Below, piece after piece: positions 51,916-59,741 of a DNA stretch of 64,000 nt. The stretch spans positions 1 to 64,000 of the forward strand of contig NZ_BFAQ01000023.1 of NCBI RefSeq assembly GCF_002933855.1, read 5' to 3'. The notes under the pieces were generated by a model. It saw only the letters and a list, made by a program, of their open reading frames with translations. It ran no database searches and had not been told where the DNA came from. The stretch's first letter is position 1. Each line of letters starts with the position of its first letter. The DNA is from Vibrio penaeicida. Its GTDB lineage: Bacteria > Pseudomonadota > Gammaproteobacteria > Enterobacterales > Vibrionaceae. The translations under genes and the position numbers were made by a program.

Positions 51916-54900
51916 CTAGGCAGTTTGGGCTTCTAAAACTTGCTGAGCTTTTTGTTCTTCAATATCGTCTCGAATGACATCGGCAAAAACATGGCAGTAA
52001 AGCGTCGCTGTACGTAATGACACCGCTTCGATCTCTACCATTTGCTTACTAATGTCTTTCTCTCGCGCCAATATCCAGACTGAAGTACCACGCGAATGGG
52101 TATCCCAGACATCACGGCGTGCCAAAGACGTTTTGTAGTCCTGCACGCGTTTAGCCGCCAGTAATACAGCCAATTCGTCATCGCGATAGTTCGATATGGC
52201 TTCCTTGATATCTTTCAGCAACACATCCAACAGTTTTTTGTCACGAAGCTCGAACAAGCGTTTCACTGCGCGAGACTGCTCAACTTCACCTTCAAACTGA
52301 CCTTTTACCAATTGATGCGCTCGGTGAAGCACACCGCTTTGCGTCAATAAATCACAAATCAGTGGCGTATCCATATCGCCATACTGTGGACTGAAACCAC
52401 GTGACAAGGCTTCATTTCCTTCATAAGCAAAGTGCACTTGTTCAATTAAGCGATTCGCCTCTCCTTGGATCAATTCTTCCAGCATTTTCTTGCGGGAGTT
52501 GGTCTCAAGAATACTCTCAGGGTGCTGACTCTGCGTTAATGCAAGTGGAAGCACCAACGTGAACAACGTTCGGCTTGTCGCCCAGTCGTCCAAAATGGCT
52601 TGCGCTTTTTCAGATTGAGTAAATCGAACGTGCTGTTCTAAGTGCCATTTCAGTGCTTCTTCGTAGCCCTCATCGTGCTCGATGAGCGGCAAAGCTAAGA
52701 CGGAATCTTTGCTGCAACGCTGCGCAAACGCACCATCAACATCGTATTGATAAGCAAGACCACCAGACATGCCGTTACCAAAACCTTTACCGTATTCGCC
52801 AAGGTTAATAACGGAACCATTTGTCATGTATTCACAACAAAAATCACCGACGCCTTCTACAACAGCAATCGCGCCAGAGTTACGCACGGCAAATCGGTCA
52901 CCCGCTTCGCCTTGAATAAACGCTTGACCGCCAGTTGCGCCAAATAACGCAAAGTTACCGATAAGAACATTATTGCCCGCCGACATATCGTTTCCGCCCG
53001 GAGAGCGAACCACGATATGACCACCGCTGGAACCCTTGCCGACACCATCGTTACATGTACCGACATGTTCCATCACCAAACCGGAGTTGTTGAATGCACC
53101 GTAGCTCTGACCCGCGCTGCCGTGGGTGCGAACCACAATGGATTCAGCATCAAGGTAACGACGACCATTGCCAGCGGTAAACACGGCTGGGTGTTTTTCT
53201 CCAACATTTTCATAGTTCAACGCGCGTTCAATATCGATTGAAAGCTGACCGCCCGTCGATTTGTTGCGGTTGTTGAGTTTTGTTCCTGCTAATTCAATGT
53301 TCAGAAGCTCTGAATTGAAGTACTCACTGAGCAGTTTTTCGATGTATGCGTCATCTGGCGTGAAGTCTGCTTCCAAGTAAACAGGGCGTGGTACTTTGAC
53401 ATGCTCCACTTCGCGAAGAAGCCCTGTAACATCCAATCGACCCACAATGCTGTGGTGATTCGCAAGATGCAGAAGTTCTGTCTTACCGCGGATATCACGC
53501 AGGCTGCTATAGCCCAAGCTTGCCAGAATCTCGCGAACTTCATGCGCAACGTTTAAGAAATACTGCGCTAGTGCTCGTGGATCGCCCTGATAGAGCTCAG
53601 GGTTCGTTGTCAGACCCGCTGGGCACTTGATGTTACAGTTCTTCGCCATAACGCATTTAAGCATCATCAGTGCGGTTGTACCGAATTCGAACGAGTCACC
53701 GCCCATGATCGCGGACTTGATGACATCCGTCCCCGTTTGGTGTGCGTTGGAACAACGAAGCGTCACTTTGTCTCGCAAGCCATTCTCGCTGAGCGACTGA
53801 TGCACTTCTGCAATACCGATTTCTGCCGCGCGACCTGTATTTTTCAAACTGGTTACTGCGGCTGCACCCGTACCACCTGTATTACCTGCGACGTTGATGA
53901 CATCCGCACCCGCTTTCGCAACACCAACCGCGATCGTACCGATACCTTCGGATGACACCAACTTAACGATAACGCGAACACGTGCTGCTTTGGCATCGTG
54001 AATAAGCTGACCAAGGTCCTCGATAGAATAAGTATCATGGTGTGGCGGTGGGCTCACCAATTCCACACCCGGTGTACCACCACGCGCCGCCGCAATTTCT
54101 ACGGTGACCTTTGGTGATGGTAGCTGACCACCTTCGCCGGGTTTCGCACCTTGCGCGATTTTGATTTCAATCTCTTCAAGCTGTGGATCGGCAAGGTAAC
54201 CTACCCAAACACCAAATCGACCGGATGCAAACTGCTTGATCTTGCTCGACTTGATGCTGTTAAAACGGCTTGAGTGTTCACCACCTTCACCGGAGTTACT
54301 CATAGCACCCGCAATATTGGTGCCTTGCGCAACAGCCATGTGAGCATTGGAGTTAAGCGCACCATGACTCATCGCGCCCGACGCAAAGGTAGGAGTAATG
54401 AGATGTGCAGGCTCGACGTCGTCCAATGCTATCGGTGATTTCGCTTTTTGAATCTTCCCGATGAACTCTGCGTATTTAGGTGCGAGAACCACATCCAATT
54501 TGTCTTGGTGAAGGGACAATTGTTCAACATGATCTGCCCAACAGGTTTGCATCGCTTCTGCAAACGTCGAGAGGTTATCCGTGTTGTCCAAACGGAAACT
54601 AAACGCACGGTCTTGGCGCGATACGTTCTCGATAGAAATACCGCCCCACAAATAATTGACGTTGCCGTCCAAATGAAAACGGTCGAGAAGATGCGAGAAT
54701 GCTTCTACGGTATTGGCCTTGGAGAAATCCAGTGGCAGCAGCAAGATATCGCGAAGAGCCGCAGGTCGAGCGCTACGTTCCTGATACAGGTTGTCGATGA
54801 ACGCTTGATAAGACGGCGTAATGTCAAACTCGTCAATCTGTTCTGGGCTGCGTTTCTCGTAACCCTTGTCTTTGTATGCGATGTCTTCACTGGCAAATTG

Positions 54901-57372
54901 ATTGGTCTTGTCCATTGCCAGTTCGGCTTGGTCGGCGTAACTGACAGGCTCTTGAGTCATGTTGATGTATTCGCGAACCGCTGTGTTACCAAAGCTGTGA
55001 CCCGCGCCATCTTGTCGCTCTTTAAACAAGCCAAGAAGTGGAATCTGATTCTCTTCATTGATAGCAAGTGCTTTAAAGTGCCATTTAGCGGAGCTCCAAG
55101 CCAAGTCCTCAAATCTTGCACCACCAACCGGCGAGCTGATGTTCGGGAAATAACGCTTCAAACAATCGGAATCGGAATCTAAGAAGTTTGATTCGAAAAA
55201 TTCACCGCCGATGTAACTTTCAGCCGTACACAAACCAAACTTACCCATGGTCTTCATGAGTGATTTTTCAACCGCTTTTTGGAAATGCTTAAGGCCCGCT
55301 TCAACCGTTTGATTAGTCGATAACGTTTGAGCGCGATAGAACACAGAAATAGGGCAAACCGCAGATGAACCAAACCCAAGAAGGCAGGCTATATCGTGGC
55401 TACTTGCCGCCTGTCCTGTGAGATAAACAATACTGGTGTTGAATCTCAGACCTTGTTTGATCAACCTTTGGTTGGCCGCGGCTACCATTAAAATAGCAGG
55501 CAGAGCGGCTTTGTCTTTGCCGATGTTCTTATCACTTAGCAGAACAATACCGCAGCGACGACGAGCCGCTTCTTCAATTTGGTCACAAAGCGCGTTAATC
55601 GCCTCTTCTACTCGCTTAGCGTTGTCTTCGCGGCTATTAAGCGTCGGAGTGTACAGCGTATCGAACGTGGCGACTTCTATGCGATCTTGTTCAAGAATTT
55701 GCTCTAGTTGTTGTGGCTGCAACACAGGTGATTGTAAAACAAGCTGAACGGTATCTTGAGGGCTAAAACCTGGCTTAGCGCCTAAGGCAACGCGCAAGGT
55801 CATACCATCCGATTCACGCAGCGAATCCAAAGGTGGGTTGGTTACCTGTGCAAAACGCTGACTGAAGTATTTGGACATGCCGCCTTCTTCGTCGGTCAAA
55901 ACGTTCGGCGCTAAGCCAAAGCCCATTGCTGAGATCTTTTCCGCACCACTTTCGATCATAGGATCGAGGAAGAATTTGAAGCTCTCTTGGTTTAATGAGT
56001 ATGCAACGTGGCGGCTGTAGGTACTGAAATTATTGTTTTCCTTAACTGCATCAAGGGAAACAGATTCAATATCGTTCAGCGTGATTCTTGCCGACTCTAG
56101 CAATGCTGAGTAATTACGCTCTTTCGCGAGCGTTTCTAAAATTTCTTTGGTTTCGTAGCTATTGCCAGTGGAGTGATCAAAGTAAATCATGCCACCAGCC
56201 TGAATGCGTCCATAACGAATCACATCTTCTGGCGGGAAATCAATTTGACCCGATTCACTCATCACCGCGAGGTAACGATTGGTTTCAACACTACGAAGCG
56301 GACGCAAACCCAATCGGTCTAGGCGTGCACCCACTTTCTCGCCATCAGAGAATATCAGTGCCGCAGGTCCATCATTTTTTTCTTCAGACAAACTGAAATA
56401 TTCCAGCATGTCTCTTACTTCTTGCGAAATTGATTCGTCGTTTTCCCAAGCAGGCGGCATCATCGCCAGCACCGCTGTTACGATGTCCATACGGTCTTCA
56501 ACAACGCGTCTAGCCAATGTTTGGTCAAGGCGGGCAGAATCCGATTGCCCTTTCGGGAAGATCACTTTTTTGTGTTGCTGACGCGCTATCGCATCTTCGC
56601 TTAGGCGGTTTTTCTTATCGGTATTAAGTTCACCATTGTGCGCCATACGGCGAAACGGCTGAGCCATCATGGTGGCGGGTGCGGTATTCGTCGAAAAACG
56701 CGTATGGAAAAACAAAGTGGTAACGTGGTGCTCTGGATGCGTAAGATCCGAAAAATAAGGTACGACTTCACCTGAGTTCAAGCGCCCTTTGTACACCTGA
56801 GTGCGTGAACTCATTGAAAGCGGGTAAAACCCTTCAAATTCAGAATCGGTAAATCCGATCGATTCAAGTTCGGAAAGCGCTGCGTTAATCTGGTCTTCAA
56901 ACGATTGCGCGTCTGGCTGATTATCGCCTCTTAAAAAAACCACCTGTTGAATGGCTTGCTGAACTTTTTGTGACGCTTCGTTGACGGCCTCTGGGTTAAC
57001 GGGCACTTCGCGCCACAATTCAACCTTCAATGAATACTTATAAAGCGTCTCTAGAATAAGAGATTTAGCCGACTCAAATTGTGCAGAGTCGAATGGGAAA
57101 AAAAAGTTTGCGACACCAAATTCGCCTTTTTCAAGCGTTGGCTCGTTTAACAGAAAGCGGTAAAAGTTCACGGATAAGTCGATGTTAACACCGGCACCAT
57201 CACCAATACCTTCGGCATTCATACCGCCACGATGTGGAATAGTGCATAAAGCTTCATGGGCAAGGGTAAGAAGCTGATGAGTCTGCTCCCCCGTTTTATC
57301 CGTGATGAAACCCACCCCACAGCTTGAGTGTTCATGCTCGCGATCATACAGCGAGCGAGATTCCTGATTCAT
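51916..57372 (-). CDS. Glutamate-synthase-like large protein with altered Fe-S motif and C-terminal extension
   Basis: The protein has 1818 residues; ordinary GltB has about 1480-1520. A glutaminase (class II amidotransferase) domain begins with Cys18 in HSSCGVGFITD, implying a 17-residue propeptide. The FMN-binding synthase domain starts near 990 (SGAMSHGALNSNAHMAVAQG, SNSGEGGE, IAQGAKPGEGGQLPSPKV, SPPPHHDTYSIEDL). The Fe-S loop Cys1240-x5-Cys1246-x3-Cys1250 is one residue shorter than the usual C-x5-C-x4-C. The GXGXG beta-helix starts near 1415 (GSAGQSYGAFNNSG). A ~260-residue helical extension (about 1557-1818) has no counterpart in GltB. There is no gltD nearby; a diflavin reductase follows. 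It probably transfers glutamine amide nitrogen to a 2-oxo acid, but the true substrates are unknown. Confidence 0.85.
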   Translation of the reverse strand: MNQESRSLYDREHEHSSCGVGFITDKTGEQTHQLLTLAHEALCTIPHRGGMNAEGIGDGAGVNIDLSVNFYRFLLNEPTLEKGEFGVANFFFPFDSAQFESAKSLILETLYKYSLKVELWREVPVNPEAVNEASQKVQQAIQQVVFLRGDNQPDAQSFEDQINAALSELESIGFTDSEFEGFYPLSMSSRTQVYKGRLNSGEVVPYFSDLTHPEHHVTTLFFHTRFSTNTAPATMMAQPFRRMAHNGELNTDKKNRLSEDAIARQQHKKVIFPKGQSDSARLDQTLARRVVEDRMDIVTAVLAMMPPAWENDESISQEVRDMLEYFSLSEEKNDGPAALIFSDGEKVGARLDRLGLRPLRSVETNRYLAVMSESGQIDFPPEDVIRYGRIQAGGMIYFDHSTGNSYETKEILETLAKERNYSALLESARITLNDIESVSLDAVKENNNFSTYSRHVAYSLNQESFKFFLDPMIESGAEKISAMGFGLAPNVLTDEEGGMSKYFSQRFAQVTNPPLDSLRESDGMTLRVALGAKPGFSPQDTVQLVLQSPVLQPQQLEQILEQDRIEVATFDTLYTPTLNSREDNAKRVEEAINALCDQIEEAARRRCGIVLLSDKNIGKDKAALPAILMVAAANQRLIKQGLRFNTSIVYLTGQAASSHDIACLLGFGSSAVCPISVFYRAQTLSTNQTVEAGLKHFQKAVEKSLMKTMGKFGLCTAESYIGGEFFESNFLDSDSDCLKRYFPNISSPVGGARFEDLAWSSAKWHFKALAINEENQIPLLGLFKERQDGAGHSFGNTAVREYINMTQEPVSYADQAELAMDKTNQFASEDIAYKDKGYEKRSPEQIDEFDITPSYQAFIDNLYQERSARPAALRDILLLPLDFSKANTVEAFSHLLDRFHLDGNVNYLWGGISIENVSRQDRAFSFRLDNTDNLSTFAEAMQTCWADHVEQLSLHQDKLDVVLAPKYAEFIGKIQKAKSPIALDDVEPAHLITPTFASGAMSHGALNSNAHMAVAQGTNIAGAMSNSGEGGEHSSRFNSIKSSKIKQFASGRFGVWVGYLADPQLEEIEIKIAQGAKPGEGGQLPSPKVTVEIAAARGGTPGVELVSPPPHHDTYSIEDLGQLIHDAKAARVRVIVKLVSSEGIGTIAVGVAKAGADVINVAGNTGGTGAAAVTSLKNTGRAAEIGIAEVHQSLSENGLRDKVTLRCSNAHQTGTDVIKSAIMGGDSFEFGTTALMMLKCVMAKNCNIKCPAGLTTNPELYQGDPRALAQYFLNVAHEVREILASLGYSSLRDIRGKTELLHLANHHSIVGRLDVTGLLREVEHVKVPRPVYLEADFTPDDAYIEKLLSEYFNSELLNIELAGTKLNNRNKSTGGQLSIDIERALNYENVGEKHPAVFTAGNGRRYLDAESIVVRTHGSAGQSYGAFNNSGLVMEHVGTCNDGVGKGSSGGHIVVRSPGGNDMSAGNNVLIGNFALFGATGGQAFIQGEAGDRFAVRNSGAIAVVEGVGDFCCEYMTNGSVINLGEYGKGFGNGMSGGLAYQYDVDGAFAQRCSKDSVLALPLIEHDEGYEEALKWHLEQHVRFTQSEKAQAILDDWATSRTLFTLVLPLALTQSQHPESILETNSRKKMLEELIQGEANRLIEQVHFAYEGNEALSRGFSPQYGDMDTPLICDLLTQSGVLHRAHQLVKGQFEGEVEQSRAVKRLFELRDKKLLDVLLKDIKEAISNYRDDELAVLLAAKRVQDYKTSLARRDVWDTHSRGTSVWILAREKDISKQMVEIEAVSLRTATLYCHVFADVIRDDIEEQKAQQVLEAQTA

Positions 57373-57765
57373 TCGATCATTTCCTTGATTGCTTGCAGCT
57401 ATTAGCTCTGCAGGTCCTTTGGCATGTATCGCTACAGTACCGAAGCCTTTATCCAGTGTATTGTGAGCAAACCAATCCTGTTTAACTCACACAAATAGAA
57501 ATGATAATAATTATCATGCGTAGTGCTGTAAGGCAAGTTTTCTGTGATTGAGATCGCTAAAAATTATTCGTCAAATTCCTAGTGATAGCTGAATGAGTAT
57601 GCGTTCTGATTGAATTTAAGGCGGTTTTTCTATTTGAGCTGACCACAAAACTTGTTTAGGGTGTACTGGTGAGTTTGAAAAAGATGAATAGAAAGACGTT
57701 ATTTAAGTATTCAAGTCACATTATGATATTGCTAGAATCGCGAAAATTTTCCATAAGACAAGAGA
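57373..57765. other. Divergent intergenic region between gltB-like and DUF445 genes
   Basis: 393 bp. It carries the Fur-like palindrome and predicted minus-strand promoter described separately. The part from 57550 to 57765 should hold the DUF445 promoter; I see no clear box. Confidence 0.5.
57501..57536 (-). promoter_or_regulatory. Fur box overlapping the predicted promoter of the gltB-like operon
   Basis: ATGATAATAATTATCAT (57501-57517) is a perfect 17-bp palindrome of the Fur type (GATAATnATTATC core). On the minus strand TTGCCT (57536-57531) and TAATTA (57513-57508) are spaced 17 bp as -35 and -10 boxes, so bound Fur would cover the -10. It lies about 130 bp before the gltB-like ATG. There is no start codon for any other minus-strand gene between. 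Confidence 0.7.
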
Positions 57766-58476
57766 ATGATGAATAAAAGCTTTGTCACTAATTTGCTAGC
57801 ACTTGGATTGCTGGCTGCCGGATACAAATTAGACAACCAAATTGCACTATACGCAGGCGTATTTGCTTTTTCAGGCGCTATAACCAATTGGCTAGCCGTA
57901 CATATGTTGTTTGAAAAAGTCCCTGGGCTGTATGGGTCTGGTGTCATTCCGGCAAGATTCGAGGAGTTTAAATCCGCCATTAAGAACTTGATGATGGCGG
58001 AATTCTTTACCAATGAGAACATTGATCGCTTCTTGAGCAGTGAAATGTCTGGAAGTCAGTCATTGGATCTACAGCCAGTAATAGAGTCCATTGACTTCGA
58101 GCCCACTTTTGAGTCTTTGGTAGAGGTTATCGCTAATTCTCAGTTTGGTGGCATGCTTGCGATGTTCGGTGGAACCGATGCATTGCAACCGCTCAAACAA
58201 CCTTTTGTCGAGAAGATGCAACAATCTGTTGTTCAAATTAGCCAGAGTGATGCCGTTAAGGCGGCATTAAAAACGCAGTTAGAACAGCCAGGTATGATGG
58301 ATGAAATCCAGAAAAATATCGAAAACATCATTGACCAACGTTTGAATGAACTAACACCTCAGTTAGTAAAAAGCATGGTTCAAGATATGATCAAAAATCA
58401 TCTGGGCTGGCTAGTCGTCTGGGGTGGGGTTTTTGGTGGTCTAATTGGTGTGATTTCGGCTTTTCTTAGTGCTTAA
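57766..58476 (+). CDS. DUF445 family membrane-associated protein
   Basis: The protein has 236 residues. Two N-terminal hydrophobic segments (FVTNLLALGLLAAGYKL; LYAGVFAFSGAITNWLAVHMLFEKVPGLYGSGVIP) carry the DUF445 signature around NWLAVHMLFEK. A helical middle (about 75-205) precedes a C-terminal membrane segment (LVVWGGVFGGLIGVISAFL). The cellular role of the family is not established; members sit in the inner membrane. The gene is alone, divergent from the gltB-like operon. Confidence 0.82.
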   Translation: MMNKSFVTNLLALGLLAAGYKLDNQIALYAGVFAFSGAITNWLAVHMLFEKVPGLYGSGVIPARFEEFKSAIKNLMMAEFFTNENIDRFLSSEMSGSQSLDLQPVIESIDFEPTFESLVEVIANSQFGGMLAMFGGTDALQPLKQPFVEKMQQSVVQISQSDAVKAALKTQLEQPGMMDEIQKNIENIIDQRLNELTPQLVKSMVQDMIKNHLGWLVVWGGVFGGLIGVISAFLSA

Positions 58477-58525
58477 ACCACGTCCTTGGTTATAACTGTT
58501 TTTGGCATGGCAGAATTTAGAAACC

Positions 58526-58546
58526 ATTAGGGTCAATGACCCTAAT
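58526..58546. terminator. Convergent stem-loop
   Basis: ATTAGGGTC (58526-58534) / GACCCTAAT (58538-58546), perfect 9-bp stem with a 3-nt loop, between DUF445 and the Lrp-type gene. Confidence 0.65.
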
Positions 58547-58571
58547 TTATCGTTCTTACCGAGCAAATGCC

Positions 58572-59057
58572 CTAAAGCATGGTTATCAAATCCGGGTTCA
58601 CTCCGAATCCGGTTTTATGCTCTTCAATCACCACTTCACTTCGCGTTTGGATGACACCTGGTAGTGTACCTAACTTGGTAGACATGAAATCTTGATACGC
58701 TTTCATATCTTTAACACGTACCTTGATCATGGTGTCGAAATCACCGGAAAGGGAGTAACACTCCTCTATTTCTGGCATTAATTCCACTGCTTTCGCAAAT
58801 TTTTCGAAGATAGAAAAGCTCGTTTGGTCCAAACGAATATGAATGAAAACTTGGACGTCTAACCCTAATCGTTCAGGACATAGCTCCGCGTGATACCCCT
58901 TGATATACCCTTCTTTTTCCAGTCTTTTTACTCGGTCTGAACATGGGGAGGTTGTAAGGTGCACTTGTTTAGCAAGCTCCACCATGGAGATACGCCCCTT
59001 AAGATGAAGAATACGCAGTATTTCGAGATCAATTTTATCCAATGACGAGTGAGGCAT
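58572..59057 (-). CDS. Lrp/AsnC-family transcriptional regulator
   Basis: The protein has 161 residues. The HTH is LDKIDLEILRILHLKGRISMVELAKQVHLTTSPCSDRVKRLEKEGYIKGYHA, nearly canonical for Lrp, followed by the RAM ligand/oligomerisation domain (EIEECYSLSGDFDTMIKVRVKDMKAYQDFM). It senses an amino acid and acts as an octamer in this family. It is convergent with DUF445 and lies downstream of the qrr terminator on the same strand. The specific effector is unknown; putAP lies 3 kb away, but that is not evidence of control. Confidence 0.9.
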   Translation of the reverse strand: MPHSSLDKIDLEILRILHLKGRISMVELAKQVHLTTSPCSDRVKRLEKEGYIKGYHAELCPERLGLDVQVFIHIRLDQTSFSIFEKFAKAVELMPEIEECYSLSGDFDTMIKVRVKDMKAYQDFMSTKLGTLPGVIQTRSEVVIEEHKTGFGVNPDLITML

Positions 59058-59213
59058 AACAACTTCCTAGCAATAATTACAATCCATTAACAGTAAGTAT
59101 CACTGAGTTTTTAACCATATCCAAGTGGAATTCACTTTGTGGCACCAAAATCACCATACGGTATCACTTTTTGACGTTTTTATTACTAAGGTTGGATTTA
59201 AAGAGAAAAGGAT

Positions 59214-59322
59214 AAAAAAAAGCCAACCGCAAAACTGTGCGATTGGCTGATAGATAGTGTGAACAAATAATATTCACTAACAACGTCAGTTGGCTAGGTG
59301 ACCCTCGGCTTTAAAAGGGTCA
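59214..59322 (-). ncRNA. qrr: Qrr quorum-regulatory small RNA
   Basis: The transcript of about 109 nt would start at T59322 (TGACCC), as placed by the sigma-54 promoter. A 5' hairpin GTGACCCT / AGGGTCAC (59323-59316 and 59305-59298) is followed by the invariant Qrr core, which I read as CTAGCCAACTGACGTTG then TTAGTGAA (about 59299-59275), the region that pairs with luxR/hapR-type and other target mRNAs with Hfq. The 3' end is an 11-bp hairpin AGCCAATCGCA / TGCGGTTGGCT with one mismatch, then eight T. This matches Qrr RNAs of Vibrio closely; which paralogue (qrr1-5) is not clear because luxO is not adjacent. Confidence 0.93.
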
Positions 59323-59332
59323 CAGTTAATAA

Positions 59333-59349
59333 AGCAAAACTGATGCCAA
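59333..59349 (-). promoter_or_regulatory. Sigma-54 promoter of qrr
   Basis: On the minus strand TTGGCA (59349-59344) and TTGCT (59337-59333), with 10 nt between the GG and GC pairs, match the -24/-12 consensus. The predicted start is 12 nt past the -12 C, at 59322. Confidence 0.92.
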
Positions 59350-59420
59350 CTTTTTCCAGTCTAAAATCGAGTGATTTTGGATAAAAAACTATCGTTTTTG
59401 ATTTTTTCAATGAAATTGAT

Positions 59421-59454
59421 TTGCAAATTGCGAAATCTCGATTGCATAGTGAGA
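59421..59454. promoter_or_regulatory. LuxO-like enhancer sites upstream of qrr
   Basis: TTGCAAATTGCGA (59421-59433) fits the LuxO pattern TTGCAWWWTGCAA at 12 of 13 positions, and TTGCATAGTGAGA (59442-59454) fits more loosely. They lie about 100-130 bp upstream of the RNA start, the expected place for a sigma-54 activator. Confidence 0.75.
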
Positions 59455-59741
59455 ATGAAACGTCACTTATAACGATAAGTGAACGGCGTGAAACAAGACT
59501 TTAATCGCATTTTTCCAGAAAACATTTAACGTATTGAATCCTCTAAAGAATTTAAATTTACTTAAACGTTTTATAAATCTTACATATTCTACTTGCAAGT
59601 GTGATTCCCTTCTCAAAGTTTGATCTGTATTTAAGGAATCGCTGATTTTAATAGTCAGAGTTGCATAGTCACTATGGTTCGTATTGTCACAAGCGATTAC
59701 AATCAACTAACTTTTGAATTAAGATCACAATACCTTCCTTA

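Larger units (their letters stand above)
59058..59741. other. Intergenic region containing qrr and its control sites
   Basis: 684 bp without a protein gene. The minus strand holds a Qrr small RNA (59322-59214), its sigma-54 promoter (59349-59333) and LuxO-like sites (59421-59454), listed separately. The stretch from 59460 to 59741 is AT-rich and precedes the sensor/GGDEF gene. Confidence 0.8.

Noticed and set aside
54448..55182. 244-codon open frame on the plus strand
   Set aside because: It lies entirely opposite the gltB-like gene, whose protein has clear family motifs; the antisense frame has an atypical composition and no domain.
59467..59706. 79-codon minus-strand frame upstream of qrr
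   Set aside because: No ribosome site or recognised motif; overlaps the control region shared by qrr and the GGDEF gene.
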